Notes under the pieces: generated by a model
Databases searched by the model: none
What the model saw: only the letters and a program-made list of their open reading frames with translations
Told to the model about the DNA's origin: nothing
Part shown: piece after piece, positions 1-8,174 of the stretch
Numbering within the stretch: the stretch's first letter is position 1
How the letters are laid out: each line of letters begins with the position of its first letter
Assembly: GCA_026419405.1 (NCBI GenBank)
Contig: JANZZL010000034.1
Span: 1 to 55,739, forward strand
Length of the DNA: 55,739 nt
DNA from: Paracoccaceae bacterium
GTDB lineage: Bacteria; Pseudomonadota; Alphaproteobacteria; Rhodobacterales; Rhodobacteraceae
Direction of reading: 5' to 3'
Position numbers and translations under genes: made by a program

Positions 1-947
1 GGCTCGGCCTGCTCGCCGTGCACTGGATCGCCACGCGGACCCGCCTGCCCGAGGACGCCGCCATCGGCGCGGTGCTCTCGGTCTTCTTCGGGCTGGGCGT
101 GGTGCTGCTCACGGTCATCCAGACGCTCGAGACCGGCCGGCAGGCCGGGCTCGAGGGGTTCCTGCTCGGCGCCACGGCGGGCATGCTGCGCGCCGACGCG
201 CTGCTGATCGCGGCAGGCGGCGCCGCTGCGCTCGCGCTGGCGCTCCTCTTCCGGCGGCCGATGACACTCGTCGCCTTCGACCCGGGCTATGCGGCGGCGC
301 GCGGCGTGAACCTCCGCGCCATCGATCTCGTCACCATGGGGCTCGCGCTCGGCGTCACCCTCATCGGGCTGAAGGTCGCGGGGCTGATCCTGATCGTCGC
401 GCTCCTCATCATCCCGCCCGCGGCCGCGCGGTTCTGGACCGACCGTTCGGGCGTCATGGCGGCGCTCGCCGGCGCGATGGGCGGGCTTGCCGGCCATGCC
501 GGCGCGGCCGTCTCGGCGACCGCCCCCGCGCTGCCGACCGGCCCGGTGATCGTGCTCGCCGCCGCAGCGCTCTTCGCCCTCTCGATGCTTGCGGCCCCGC
601 GCCGGGGGCTTCTCGCCGGCGCGCTGCGCCACCTGCGCCAGCGCCGCGCGGTGCATCTGCGCCAGGGGCTTCTCGCGCTCGCCCAGGGCCTGCCGGTGCA
701 CGAGCGCTACACCCTGCGGCTGCTCGTCCGTGAGGGCCTTGCCCGGCGTGACGGCGTGCCGACCGAGGCGGGCCGGGCCGCCGCGGCCAGGGCCCTGCGC
801 GACGAGGCGCGCTGGGCGCTTCTCCGGCGCGAGCGGGGCCAGGATGCGGCCGCGGCGCTCGACGACGGGCTGGCCCCGATCGACGCCGTCCTCACCCCGG
901 ACGAGCTCGCCGCGCTCGATGCACAACTCGCGCCGAAGGGGGTGTAG
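1..947 (+). CDS. Metal ABC transporter permease (SitC/MntB-like), 5' truncated
   Basis: Inner-membrane permease subunit of a manganese/iron/zinc ABC importer. The reading frame is open from base 3 and continues off the left edge, so the true start and first membrane segments are missing. The visible part has alternating hydrophobic segments and the segment LKVAGLILIVALLIIPPAAA, the conserved ABC-3 permease loop and helix. After the last membrane segment there is a hydrophilic tail of about 100 residues (from about base 600) resembling a winged-helix fold, as in SitC/MntB proteins of alphaproteobacteria that carry an iron-dependent-repressor-like C-terminus. The second permease starts 2 bp after the stop, so they are one operon. 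The ATPase and binding protein probably lie upstream, outside the window. Metal specificity cannot be read from the sequence. Confidence 0.85.
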   Translation, partial: LGLLAVHWIATRTRLPEDAAIGAVLSVFFGLGVVLLTVIQTLETGRQAGLEGFLLGATAGMLRADALLIAAGGAAALALALLFRRPMTLVAFDPGYAAARGVNLRAIDLVTMGLALGVTLIGLKVAGLILIVALLIIPPAAARFWTDRSGVMAALAGAMGGLAGHAGAAVSATAPALPTGPVIVLAAAALFALSMLAAPRRGLLAGALRHLRQRRAVHLRQGLLALAQGLPVHERYTLRLLVREGLARRDGVPTEAGRAAAARALRDEARWALLRRERGQDAAAALDDGLAPIDAVLTPDELAALDAQLAPKGV

Positions 948-949
948 CC

Positions 950-1864
950 TTGGGGCCGGATTTCGTCGTCCTCTCGCTGGTGCCCATGCTGATCGGAGCG
1001 CTCGCGGCCGTGGCCTGCGCCCTGCCGGGGAACTTCCTGCTGCTGCGCCGTCAGGCGCTGATCGGCGATGCGATCAGCCATGTCGTGCTGCCCGGCATCG
1101 TCGCGGGGTTCCTGGTGACGGGCTCGGTCGCCACGCTGCCGATGCTGCTCGGCGCCGGCGCCGCGGCGCTTGTCGCGGTCGCGCTCATCGAGGCGGTCCG
1201 CCGGCTGGGGCGGATCGAGCCCGGCGCGGCCATGGGCGTGGTGTTCACCACGATGTTCGCCGCCGGCGTGCTGCTGCTGGAGCTCTCCGACACCTCGAGC
1301 GTGCATCTTGATGTGGAACACGCGCTCTACGGCAATCTCGAGAGCCTCGTCTGGCTGGATGCCACGGGCTGGCAGTCGCTTCTCGACCCGGCGGCGCTGG
1401 CCGGGCTGCCCCCCGAACTGGGGCGGATCGCCGCCGCCGCGCTCGGAGTCGGCCTGTTCGTGCGGCTGTTCTGGCGGCCGCTCGCCGCGGCCACCTTCGA
1501 CGAGCACTTCGCCCGCGCCCAGGGGGTGCCGACCGCGGCGCTCGGGCTCGGCCTCGTCATGGTGGCGGCGCTGGCGGCGGTTGCGGCCTTCGATGCCGTG
1601 GGCTCGATCATCGTCATCGCGATGTTCATCTGCCCGCCGGCCGCGGCGCGGCTGATGACCGACCGGCTCGGCCGGCAGGTGGCCTGGTCGGTCGCCTTCG
1701 CGGTGCTCTCGGCCGTCGCGGGCTACATCCTCGCCGGCTATGGCCCGCTCTGGCTGGGCGGCCAGGATGCCGTGAGCGCGGCCGGCATGATCGCCGCCGT
1801 CTCCGGCCTGATCCTGGCCGCCGCCTGCCTCCTCGGCCCGCACCGGCGCCCGCGGCCGGGCTGA
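950..1864 (+). CDS. Metal ABC transporter permease (SitD/ZnuB family)
   Basis: Second ABC-3 family permease, 304 residues, forming the membrane channel with the preceding subunit for import of Mn, Fe or Zn. It starts at TTG 950, two bases after the upstream stop, with a purine-rich stretch (AAGGGGG) about eight bases upstream; GTG/ATG codons near 980-986 are alternatives. The family hallmark RRQALIGDAISHVVLPGI lies near the N-terminus and IVIAMFICPPAAARL near residue 225. About eight membrane segments are visible. It is the last gene of the operon and is followed by a GC-rich hairpin at 1896-1913 before the convergent glycerate kinase. Confidence 0.88.
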   Translation: MGPDFVVLSLVPMLIGALAAVACALPGNFLLLRRQALIGDAISHVVLPGIVAGFLVTGSVATLPMLLGAGAAALVAVALIEAVRRLGRIEPGAAMGVVFTTMFAAGVLLLELSDTSSVHLDVEHALYGNLESLVWLDATGWQSLLDPAALAGLPPELGRIAAAALGVGLFVRLFWRPLAAATFDEHFARAQGVPTAALGLGLVMVAALAAVAAFDAVGSIIVIAMFICPPAAARLMTDRLGRQVAWSVAFAVLSAVAGYILAGYGPLWLGGQDAVSAAGMIAAVSGLILAAACLLGPHRRPRPG

Positions 1865-1895
1865 GCGGCGCGCCGCCGCCTCCCGCCCGGCCGGT

Positions 1896-1913
1896 GCCGG
1901 GCGAGTGCCCGGC
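1896..1913. terminator. Hairpin between convergent permease and glycerate kinase genes
   Basis: A perfect 7-bp stem GCCGGGC/GCCCGGC with a GAGT loop lies between two convergent stop codons; the overlapping repeat CGCCCGG...CCGGGCG (1884-1903) could fold alternatively. There is no U-tract, so it may act as a bidirectional RNA 3' end or a Rho-assisted terminator. Confidence 0.5.
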
Positions 1914-1925
1914 GCGCAGGTCGCC

Positions 1926-3188
1926 TCACAGCGTCCCGATCAGCACTGCGCGGAAATCGTTCACGTTGGTCAGCGTGGGTCCGCTGACCACCTGGTCGCC
2001 GATCCGGCCGAAGAAGCCGTGCGCGTCGTTCGCCGCAAGCGCCGCCGCGGGGTCCACCCCCAGCGCCGCCGCCCGGGCCAGCGTGTCGGGGCCGACCAGC
2101 GCCCCCGCCACCTCGGCGGCGCCGTCCACCCCGTCGGTGTCGCAGGCGATCGCATGGATTCCCGGCGCCTGCCTCAGCGCGATCGCCAGCGCCAGGCAGA
2201 ACTCCGCATTCGGGCCGCCCACGCCCGCCCCGCGGCGGGTGACGGTGAGCTCGCCGCCCGACAGCAGCAGCACCGGCGGATCGCCCTCCCGCCGCGCGGC
2301 CGCGACCTCGAGCGCCATCGCCGCCTGGGCCGCCGCCACCTCCCGCGCCTCACCCTCGAGCGCGTCGCCGAGCAGGCGCACCTCGACCCCCGCCTCGGCG
2401 GCCCGCCGGGCGGCCGCGGCGAGCGACTGCGCCGGCGCGGCGAAGACGACGTTCTGCACCCGCGCGAGCCGCGGGTCCCCCGGCGGCACCACGCCGCTCG
2501 GCCGGGCGAGGGCGGCGCGCACCGCCGGCGGCACCGCGATGCGCCAGCGGTCGAGGATCGCCAGGGCATCGGCGGGGGTCGTGGCATCGCCCACCGTCGG
2601 ACCCGAGCCGATCATGGCGGGATCGTCGCCCGGCACGTCCGAGAGCATCAGCGCCAGCATCCGCGCCGGATGCGCCGCCGCGGCGAGCTGACCGCCCTTC
2701 ACCCGGCTGAGGTGCTTGCGGACCGTGTTCATCTGGTCGATCGGCGCGCCCGAGGCCAGCAGCGCGGCGTTGACCGCGCGCTTGTCGTCGAGCGTGAGCC
2801 CCTCGGCGGGGGCGACCAGAAGCGACGAGGCGCCGCCCGAGATCAGCGCCAGCACGAAGTCCTCCGGGCCCAGGCCGCGCAGCATCGCCAGCATCCGCCC
2901 GGTGGCCGCCTCGCCGCGCGCGTCGGGAACCGGATGCGCGGCCTCGACGATCTCGATCCCGGCGCAGGGCCGTGCGTAGCCGTCGCGGGTGATCACCAGC
3001 CCCTCGCAGGGGCCCCAGGCGGCCTCGACCGCCTCGGCCATCCGCGCCGAGGCCTTTCCCGCGCCGACCACGAGCACCCGTCCGGCCGGGCGCTCCGCCG
3101 GCAGGAAGGCGGCCAGGCTGCGCATCGGGTCGGCCGCCTCGACGGCCCGGTCGAAGAGATCCCTCAGGAACTCCCTCGGATCGAACAT
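1926..3188 (-). CDS. Glycerate 2-kinase / hydroxypyruvate reductase-type (MOFRL family)
   Basis: 420-residue protein of the GckA/TtuD family, which phosphorylates D-glycerate to 2-phosphoglycerate with ATP; some members are annotated hydroxypyruvate reductase. The start MFDPREFLRDLF is chosen because the ATG at 3186-3188 is preceded by GGGAGGGGG. The frame stays open upstream only as a shadow of the next gene. Family features seen: VLVVGAGKASARMAEAVE near residue 40, ALISGGASSLLVAPAEG, KHLSRVKGGQLA, and the C-terminal MOFRL block with LLSGGELTVTRRGAGVGGPN and ACDTDGVDG. It is divergent from the HMG-CoA reductase gene across a 192-bp intergenic region. Its product leads directly to PEP, which may or may not link it to the PEP-synthase-like gene of the neighbouring cluster. 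Confidence 0.9.
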   Translation of the reverse strand: MFDPREFLRDLFDRAVEAADPMRSLAAFLPAERPAGRVLVVGAGKASARMAEAVEAAWGPCEGLVITRDGYARPCAGIEIVEAAHPVPDARGEAATGRMLAMLRGLGPEDFVLALISGGASSLLVAPAEGLTLDDKRAVNAALLASGAPIDQMNTVRKHLSRVKGGQLAAAAHPARMLALMLSDVPGDDPAMIGSGPTVGDATTPADALAILDRWRIAVPPAVRAALARPSGVVPPGDPRLARVQNVVFAAPAQSLAAAARRAAEAGVEVRLLGDALEGEAREVAAAQAAMALEVAAARREGDPPVLLLSGGELTVTRRGAGVGGPNAEFCLALAIALRQAPGIHAIACDTDGVDGAAEVAGALVGPDTLARAAALGVDPAAALAANDAHGFFGRIGDQVVSGPTLTNVNDFRAVLIGTL

Positions 3189-3225
3189 CGCCCCCTCCCG
3201 CCCGTCGTCTCGCCGGACCGAGATT

Positions 3226-3252
3226 GGCCAGATTCCAGCGGCCGAATCCAGC
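3226..3252. repeat. Imperfect tandem repeat in the divergent glycerate kinase/HMGR promoter region
   Basis: GGCCAGATTCCAGC (3226-3239) is followed immediately by GGCCGAATCCAGC (3240-3252). They lie in the only non-coding stretch (3189-3380) between two divergent genes, so they could be a regulator binding site. No convincing -35/-10 pair was found there. Confidence 0.35.
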
Positions 3253-3380
3253 CCGGACAGGGGTGGCAGGGGGGAATCCCGCCATTGCTCCGGCCGCCGA
3301 TCCGGTGTCAGACTGCGCCCGCCGGACGGGGGCGGGCCGCCGCGCGGCGCGCGGCGCGAGGCAAGGGGGGCGGGAGCCGC

Positions 3381-4643
3381 GTGATCGTTCCATTTCACGT
3401 GTCCGAGATGCTGCGGCGCGTCCGTCAGAAGTTCACCTCGCCCGCGGATGCGGACCGCATCGCCCCGCGGGCGGGCGGCTACGCACCGCTCAGGCCGGTG
3501 AAGTCCGCCAGCCCCGCGAGCATCGCCGCCTTCTGGGACCGCATCGGCCGGCCGGGGGCGCAGGCCCGCCTGGCCGATCCCGAGACCGTCGCCGACGCGC
3601 CGCTCTATGCGCGCAGCATCGAGAACCTCATCGGCACGGTGAAGGTGCCGGTGGGGCTGGCCGGACCGCTGCGCATCAACGGGGTGAACGCCTCGGGCGA
3701 CTTCCTGGTGCCGCTTGCCACGACCGAGGCGGCGCTCGTGGCCTCCTATTCCCGCGGCGCGGTCGCGGCCAGCCGGGCCGGCGGCGTCTCGACCGCGGTG
3801 CTCTACGAGGGCGTGCTGCGCAGCCCGGCCTTCGTCTTCGAGGGCCTGCTCCAGGCGGGGATGTTCGTCGACTGGGCGGTGCAGAACGCCGAGGCCCTGA
3901 AGGCGGCCGCCGAGGCCACCACGCGGCACGGCCGCCTGGTGTCGCTCGAGCCGGTGATCGACACCAACATCGTCTTCCTGCTCTGCCGCTACACGACCGG
4001 CGACGCGGCCGGGCAGAACATGGTGACGATCGCCACCGAGGCGCTCTGCCGGCACGTCGCGGCGCACTGCCCGGTCAACCCCGCGCGCTGGTATGTCGAG
4101 GGCAACTTCTCGGGCGACAAGAAGGCCTCCGCGCTCGGCACGATGACCGGGCGGGGGCGCAAGGTATCGGCCTCGGTCACGCTTCCGGCCGAGGTCGTCC
4201 GCGACGTGCTGCACACCACCCCCGACGAGATGCTCGCCTACGGGCGGGTCGCCAATCTGGGCGCGCTGCTCTCCGGCCAGCACGGCGCCCAGGCGCACTA
4301 CGCCAACGGGCTGGCCGCGCTCTACATTGCCACCGGGCAGGACGCCGCCTGCGTCGCGGAAAGCGCGGTCGGCTTCACCCGGATGGAACCGAGGGGCGAC
4401 GGCCTCTTCTGCTCGGTCACCATGCCGAACATCCTGGTCGGTTCGGTCGGGGGCGGCACCGCCCTGCCCTCCCAGCGGGCGGCGCTCGACGTGCTCGGCC
4501 TCGCCGGGCCCGGCAATGGCGCCGCGCTCGCCGAGGTTGCCGCGGCGCTCTGCCTCTGCGGCGAGATCTCGATCGTGGCCGCGATGGCCGCGGGCCACTT
4601 CACCCGCGCCCACCAGTCCCTCGCCAGGGGTCGCCGGGCGTGA
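3381..4643 (+). CDS. Class I-like 3-hydroxy-3-methylglutaryl-CoA reductase
   Basis: 420 residues, starting at GTG 3381 after GGGGGGCGGGAG. HMG-CoA reductases reduce HMG-CoA to mevalonate with NAD(P)H. Visible family motifs: ENLIGTVKVPVGLAGPL near residue 80, ATTEAALVAS with the catalytic-type Glu at about 116, GDAAGQNM at about 208, GDKKASA with Lys at about 247/248, GQDAACVAES with Asp at about 321, and GHFTRAH with the C-terminal His at about 411. The Glu/Lys/Asp/His set and the C-terminal His resemble class I enzymes without a membrane anchor. No other mevalonate-pathway gene is in the window, and Rhodobacterales normally make isoprenoids by the MEP route, so it probably serves this cluster rather than bulk isoprenoid supply. 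The true substrate may be an HMG-CoA analogue. Confidence 0.88.
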   Translation: MIVPFHVSEMLRRVRQKFTSPADADRIAPRAGGYAPLRPVKSASPASIAAFWDRIGRPGAQARLADPETVADAPLYARSIENLIGTVKVPVGLAGPLRINGVNASGDFLVPLATTEAALVASYSRGAVAASRAGGVSTAVLYEGVLRSPAFVFEGLLQAGMFVDWAVQNAEALKAAAEATTRHGRLVSLEPVIDTNIVFLLCRYTTGDAAGQNMVTIATEALCRHVAAHCPVNPARWYVEGNFSGDKKASALGTMTGRGRKVSASVTLPAEVVRDVLHTTPDEMLAYGRVANLGALLSGQHGAQAHYANGLAALYIATGQDAACVAESAVGFTRMEPRGDGLFCSVTMPNILVGSVGGGTALPSQRAALDVLGLAGPGNGAALAEVAAALCLCGEISIVAAMAAGHFTRAHQSLARGRRA

Positions 4644-4743
4644 TGCGGGCGCCGCCCGCCGCAGAGCCCGGACGCGGCCGCCCCGCCGGGACGCCCCGCC
4701 TGCCGGACGCACGGACCGGGGGCGCCCCGGAAGGCCGGGGGGC

Positions 4744-5655
4744 ATGAACCTCGCCCGCCGCCTCTGGGCCTACCAGGCCGAGCGCTTCCCGCTGCTGCGG
4801 ACGGTGCCGCTGCTGGCGGTGTTCTCCGCCGCGGCGGTCAACGTCTCGGCCGTGCTCGCCGGCAGGTCCCTGCCCGGGCCCGGCGCCTATGCCACCGCCT
4901 TCGTGCTCGCGTTCGTGCTCTTCTTCCAGATGCGCGCCGCCGACGAGGTGAAGGACGCGGAGGACGACCGCCGCTTCCGCCCCGAGCGGCCGATCCCCCG
5001 CGGCCTGGTGTCGCTGCGGCTGATCGTCGGCCTGGCCGCCGCGGCCGTTCCCCCGGCTGTTGCCGCTGCCTGGGCCTGGCATCCACCCCTGCTCTGGCTG
5101 CTGGCGCTCGCCTGGGCCTGGCTGGCGCTGATGACGGCCGAGTTCCTGGCGCCCGCCTGGCTCAAGGCGCGCCCCATCCTCTACCTCGTCAGCCACATGG
5201 CGATCCTGCCGCTCATCGACCTGCTGCTGACCGCGGTGGAATGGCTGCCCGGCGGCGGCCCCGACCCCGCGCTCGCGCTGTTCCTGGCGCTGTCCTTCGT
5301 CAACGGCTGCGTCCTCGAGATCGGGCGGAAGCTGAAGGCGCCCGGGAACGAACGGCCGGGCGTGGAGACCTATTCGGCGCTCTGGGGCCCGGCCCGCGCG
5401 GCCCGCATCTGGACGTTCTGCGTGGCGGCCGCGGCGGCGCTCGTCGCGCTCAACGGCCTTGCGCTCGGCATCCCCGGGCCTGCGGCCCTTGCGGCGGGCC
5501 TCGGCCTTGCCGCCGCGGCCCTGCCTGCACGCCGCTATGCCTCGGCGCCCACGCCCGCCGCCGAGACGGCGCTTGACGCCGCATCGGGGCTCTGGGTGCT
5601 GCTGGCCTACGCCACGCTCGGCTTCCTGCCGCTCGCTGCCGGAGGCGCGCCGTGA
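4744..5655 (+). CDS. UbiA-family prenyltransferase-like membrane protein
   Basis: 303 residues, with about eight or nine membrane helices. UbiA enzymes transfer a prenyl chain from a diphosphate to an aromatic or lipid acceptor at the membrane. The first Asp-rich motif is present in altered form as DEVKDAEDD at residues 67-75 (DxxxDxxxD), followed by RPERPIPRG, as in the family. The second motif region (GRKLKAPGNERPGVETYSA) keeps the GVETY..LWG ending but lacks the usual DxxxD, so diphosphate binding may differ. It lies 100 bp after the HMGR gene, and its stop overlaps the next start by 4 bp (GTGA). The substrate is unknown. Confidence 0.8.
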   Translation: MNLARRLWAYQAERFPLLRTVPLLAVFSAAAVNVSAVLAGRSLPGPGAYATAFVLAFVLFFQMRAADEVKDAEDDRRFRPERPIPRGLVSLRLIVGLAAAAVPPAVAAAWAWHPPLLWLLALAWAWLALMTAEFLAPAWLKARPILYLVSHMAILPLIDLLLTAVEWLPGGGPDPALALFLALSFVNGCVLEIGRKLKAPGNERPGVETYSALWGPARAARIWTFCVAAAAALVALNGLALGIPGPAALAAGLGLAAAALPARRYASAPTPAAETALDAASGLWVLLAYATLGFLPLAAGGAP

Positions 5656-8084
5656 TCCTGCGGCCGGATCAGGCAACCGATCCGGCCGTCGCCGGCGGAA
5701 AGGCGGCCGCGCTCGCCCGCCTCAAGGCCGCCGGCTTCGACGTGCCCGACTTCGTCGTGATCCCTGCCGCCGCCTTCGCTGCGACCGCCGCCGGGCCCCG
5801 CCCGGCGCGGGGGCTGAAGCCGGCCCTGGCGCGGGCCCTCGCCGAGCTCGGCCCCGGCCCCTTCGCCGTCCGCTCCTCGGCCCGCAGCGAGGACGGCGCC
5901 GCGCATTCCCACGCAGGCCAGTTCGCCACCGAACTGAACGTCCCGGCCGCTCGCGTGGCCGATGCTGCCGCCCGCGTCTGGGCCTCGGGCTTCGCGGACC
6001 CCGTCGGCACCTACCGCGCGCTGACCACCGGAGAGGATGCCCAGCCCCCGGCGATCCTGGTCCAGCGCATGGTGCAGCCCCGCGCCGCCGGAGTCGCCTT
6101 CTCGGCCGACCCGGTCAGCGGCCGGCGCGACCGTGCCGTCATCGCGGCCGTGGCGGGCCTCGCCGACCGGCTCGTCGCCGGCGAGGTCTCGGGCGAGGAC
6201 TGGACCGTCGCCCGCGACGGCGCGGCGGCCGGACCCGAGCGCCCGGCCGTCCTGACCGCCGGGCAGGCGCGGGCCGTCGCGGCCCTCGCCGCGGCCTGCG
6301 AGGCGCATTTCGGTTCGCCCCAGGACATCGAGTGGGCGTTCGAGGGCGAGAGGCTGCGCCTCCTCCAGTCGCGGCCCGTCACCACGCCGCTCAGGCCCGT
6401 TCCGGTGCCGGACGACACGCTGCGCCTGTTCGACAACTCCAACATCGTCGAGAGCTACCCCGGCCTCGTCTCGCCGCTCACCTTCTCCTTCGCGGCCTAT
6501 GCCTACGACCGGGTCTACCGCGCCTTCGTGCGCCTGCTCGGCCTCTCCCCCGCGCGGGTCGCGGCCAATGCCCCGGTCTTCGCCAACCTCCTGGCGCGGA
6601 TCGACGGGCGCGTCTACTACGCGCTCGACAACTGGTATCGCGCCCTGGCGCTGCTGCCCGGCTTCTCCCTCACCCGGGGCTGGATGGAGGCGATGATGGG
6701 TGTCGCAGAGCCCCTGCCGGAGGAGCTCACCGCCCGCCTCGCGCCGCCCCCCGCGAACCGGGCAGCCGAGGCGCTGGGGCTCGCGCGCGCCGCGCTCGGG
6801 CTCCTCTGGCAGGCGGTGCTGCTGCCCCGGACGCGCCGGCGCTTCCTCGCCCGGCTCGAGGCCGCGCTCGCCGCCGCGCCCGAGACCGACCGGGCGAACC
6901 TGACCGCACTGGCCGCCGGCTATCGCAGGATCGAGCGCGACCTCCTCGACCGCTGGGACGCCCCCCTCGTCAACGACTTCCTCTGCATGATCGCCTTTGG
7001 CGCCTCGCGCGGCCTGCTCCTGCCCTGGGCGGGCGACCGCGGCGCCGCCTTCCACAACGACCTGATGATCGGCCAGGGCGACATCGTCTCGGCCGAACCC
7101 GCGGCCAGGATCGCCGCGATGGGCCGGCTCGTCCGCGAGGCCGGGCTCGTCGAGGCGCTCGAGGCCGAAGGGATCGCCGCGCTCGACCGCGTGCCGGGCC
7201 TGCGGGCCGCCTTCGATGCCTACCTCGCGAAGTTCGGCGACCGCTGCGCGGCCGAGCTGAAGCTCGAGAGCACCCCGCTCACCGACGACCCCGCGCCGCT
7301 GCTGGCCGCCGTCGCAGCCGCCGCGCGGCGACCCGAACGCAGCGCGCCGGCCAGGCCAGCGCCCGACTTCGCCGCCCTGCTCCCCGGCCGGCCCGTGCGC
7401 GCCCGCCTCGCCCGGGCGCTCTGCACCTACGCCCGCGCGCGGGTCCGCGACCGGGAGAACCTCCGCTTCGAGCGGACCCGCATCTTCGGCCTCGCCCGAA
7501 GGGTGTTCCGCGCCATGGGGCGCGAACTCGCCGCGCTCGGCGCGCTCGACCGGGCCGAGGACGTGTTCTTCCTGACCGTGTCGGAAGTGCTCGGCGCGGT
7601 CGAGGGCGCGATGCTCACCCAGGATCTCGCCGCCCTCGCCCGACTGCGCCGCGCCGAGATGGAGGCGGCCGCCGCCCGCCCCGATCCGCCCGAACGGCTC
7701 GCCGCCCGGGGCCCCGCGTTCCTCGCCGCGCCGCCAGCCGCGAGCCGGCCCGGGCCCGCGGGCGGCGAACGGTTCGGCACGGGATGCTCGGCCGGCACCG
7801 TCAGTGCGGCGGCGCGGGTGATCCACGACCCGCGCACCGAGACGCTCGCCCCCGGCGAGATCCTCGTGGCCCGCGCGACCGATCCCGGATGGATCGCCGT
7901 CTTCGCCGGCGCCGCGGCGATCGTGGTCGAGCGCGGCTCGCTCCTCTCCCACTCGGCGATCGTCGCCCGCGAACTCGGCATTCCCTGCGTCGTCGGGCTG
8001 GCCGACGCGACGCGCTGGATCGCCACGGGCGAGACGATCGAGGTCGATGGCGCCACCGGCCGGGTGGCGAAGCACGATGCCTGA
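5652..8084 (+). CDS. PEP synthase / rifampicin-phosphotransferase-like dikinase
   Basis: 810 residues, GTG start overlapping the upstream stop. It has the pyruvate-phosphate-dikinase architecture: an N-terminal ATP-grasp domain (GGKAAALARLKAAGF at about 16; RSSARSEDG...SHAGQF at about 75; SPQDIEWAF and LLQSRPVTT at about 225-245), a long central region of about 400 residues, and a C-terminal swivelling phosphohistidine domain with GTGCSAGTVSAAARV and the catalytic His (about 767) in SLLSHSAIVAREL. There is no PEP/pyruvate TIM-barrel after the His domain, so it is organised like rifampicin phosphotransferase (ATP-grasp, acceptor-binding, His) rather than PEP synthase. The expected chemistry is transfer of the beta-phosphate of ATP to an acceptor hydroxyl. 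The acceptor is unknown. Confidence 0.82.
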   Translation: MILRPDQATDPAVAGGKAAALARLKAAGFDVPDFVVIPAAAFAATAAGPRPARGLKPALARALAELGPGPFAVRSSARSEDGAAHSHAGQFATELNVPAARVADAAARVWASGFADPVGTYRALTTGEDAQPPAILVQRMVQPRAAGVAFSADPVSGRRDRAVIAAVAGLADRLVAGEVSGEDWTVARDGAAAGPERPAVLTAGQARAVAALAAACEAHFGSPQDIEWAFEGERLRLLQSRPVTTPLRPVPVPDDTLRLFDNSNIVESYPGLVSPLTFSFAAYAYDRVYRAFVRLLGLSPARVAANAPVFANLLARIDGRVYYALDNWYRALALLPGFSLTRGWMEAMMGVAEPLPEELTARLAPPPANRAAEALGLARAALGLLWQAVLLPRTRRRFLARLEAALAAAPETDRANLTALAAGYRRIERDLLDRWDAPLVNDFLCMIAFGASRGLLLPWAGDRGAAFHNDLMIGQGDIVSAEPAARIAAMGRLVREAGLVEALEAEGIAALDRVPGLRAAFDAYLAKFGDRCAAELKLESTPLTDDPAPLLAAVAAAARRPERSAPARPAPDFAALLPGRPVRARLARALCTYARARVRDRENLRFERTRIFGLARRVFRAMGRELAALGALDRAEDVFFLTVSEVLGAVEGAMLTQDLAALARLRRAEMEAAAARPDPPERLAARGPAFLAAPPAASRPGPAGGERFGTGCSAGTVSAAARVIHDPRTETLAPGEILVARATDPGWIAVFAGAAAIVVERGSLLSHSAIVARELGIPCVVGLADATRWIATGETIEVDGATGRVAKHDA

Positions 8085-8103
8085 TCCGCAGCCCTTCCTC
8101 TTG

Positions 8104-8150
8104 TCCGAAATACGCTCCGGGGGTGCGGGGGTGGAATACCCCCGCTGCCC
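8104..8150 (+). repeat. GC-hairpin intergenic element, copy A
   Basis: Starts with TCCGAAATACGCTCCGGGGG and contains a perfect 8-bp stem GCGGGGGT/ACCCCCGC with loop GGAAT (8125-8145). A related copy follows mutS at 18750-18800. Both have the layout CCG(G)AAATA-CGGGGG-hairpin, typical of a dispersed 3'-end element. Here it sits in the only long gap (90 bp) inside the biosynthetic cluster and may attenuate or terminate transcription after the dikinase gene. Confidence 0.6.
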
Positions 8151-8174
8151 GCGCTCGGCCGGGAGCGACCGCCG

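Noticed and set aside
3391-3405. Half parS-like sequence (TTTCACGTG) near the start of the HMGR gene
   Set aside because: The right half of the palindrome is missing (followed by TCCG rather than AAAC), so ParB binding is unlikely.
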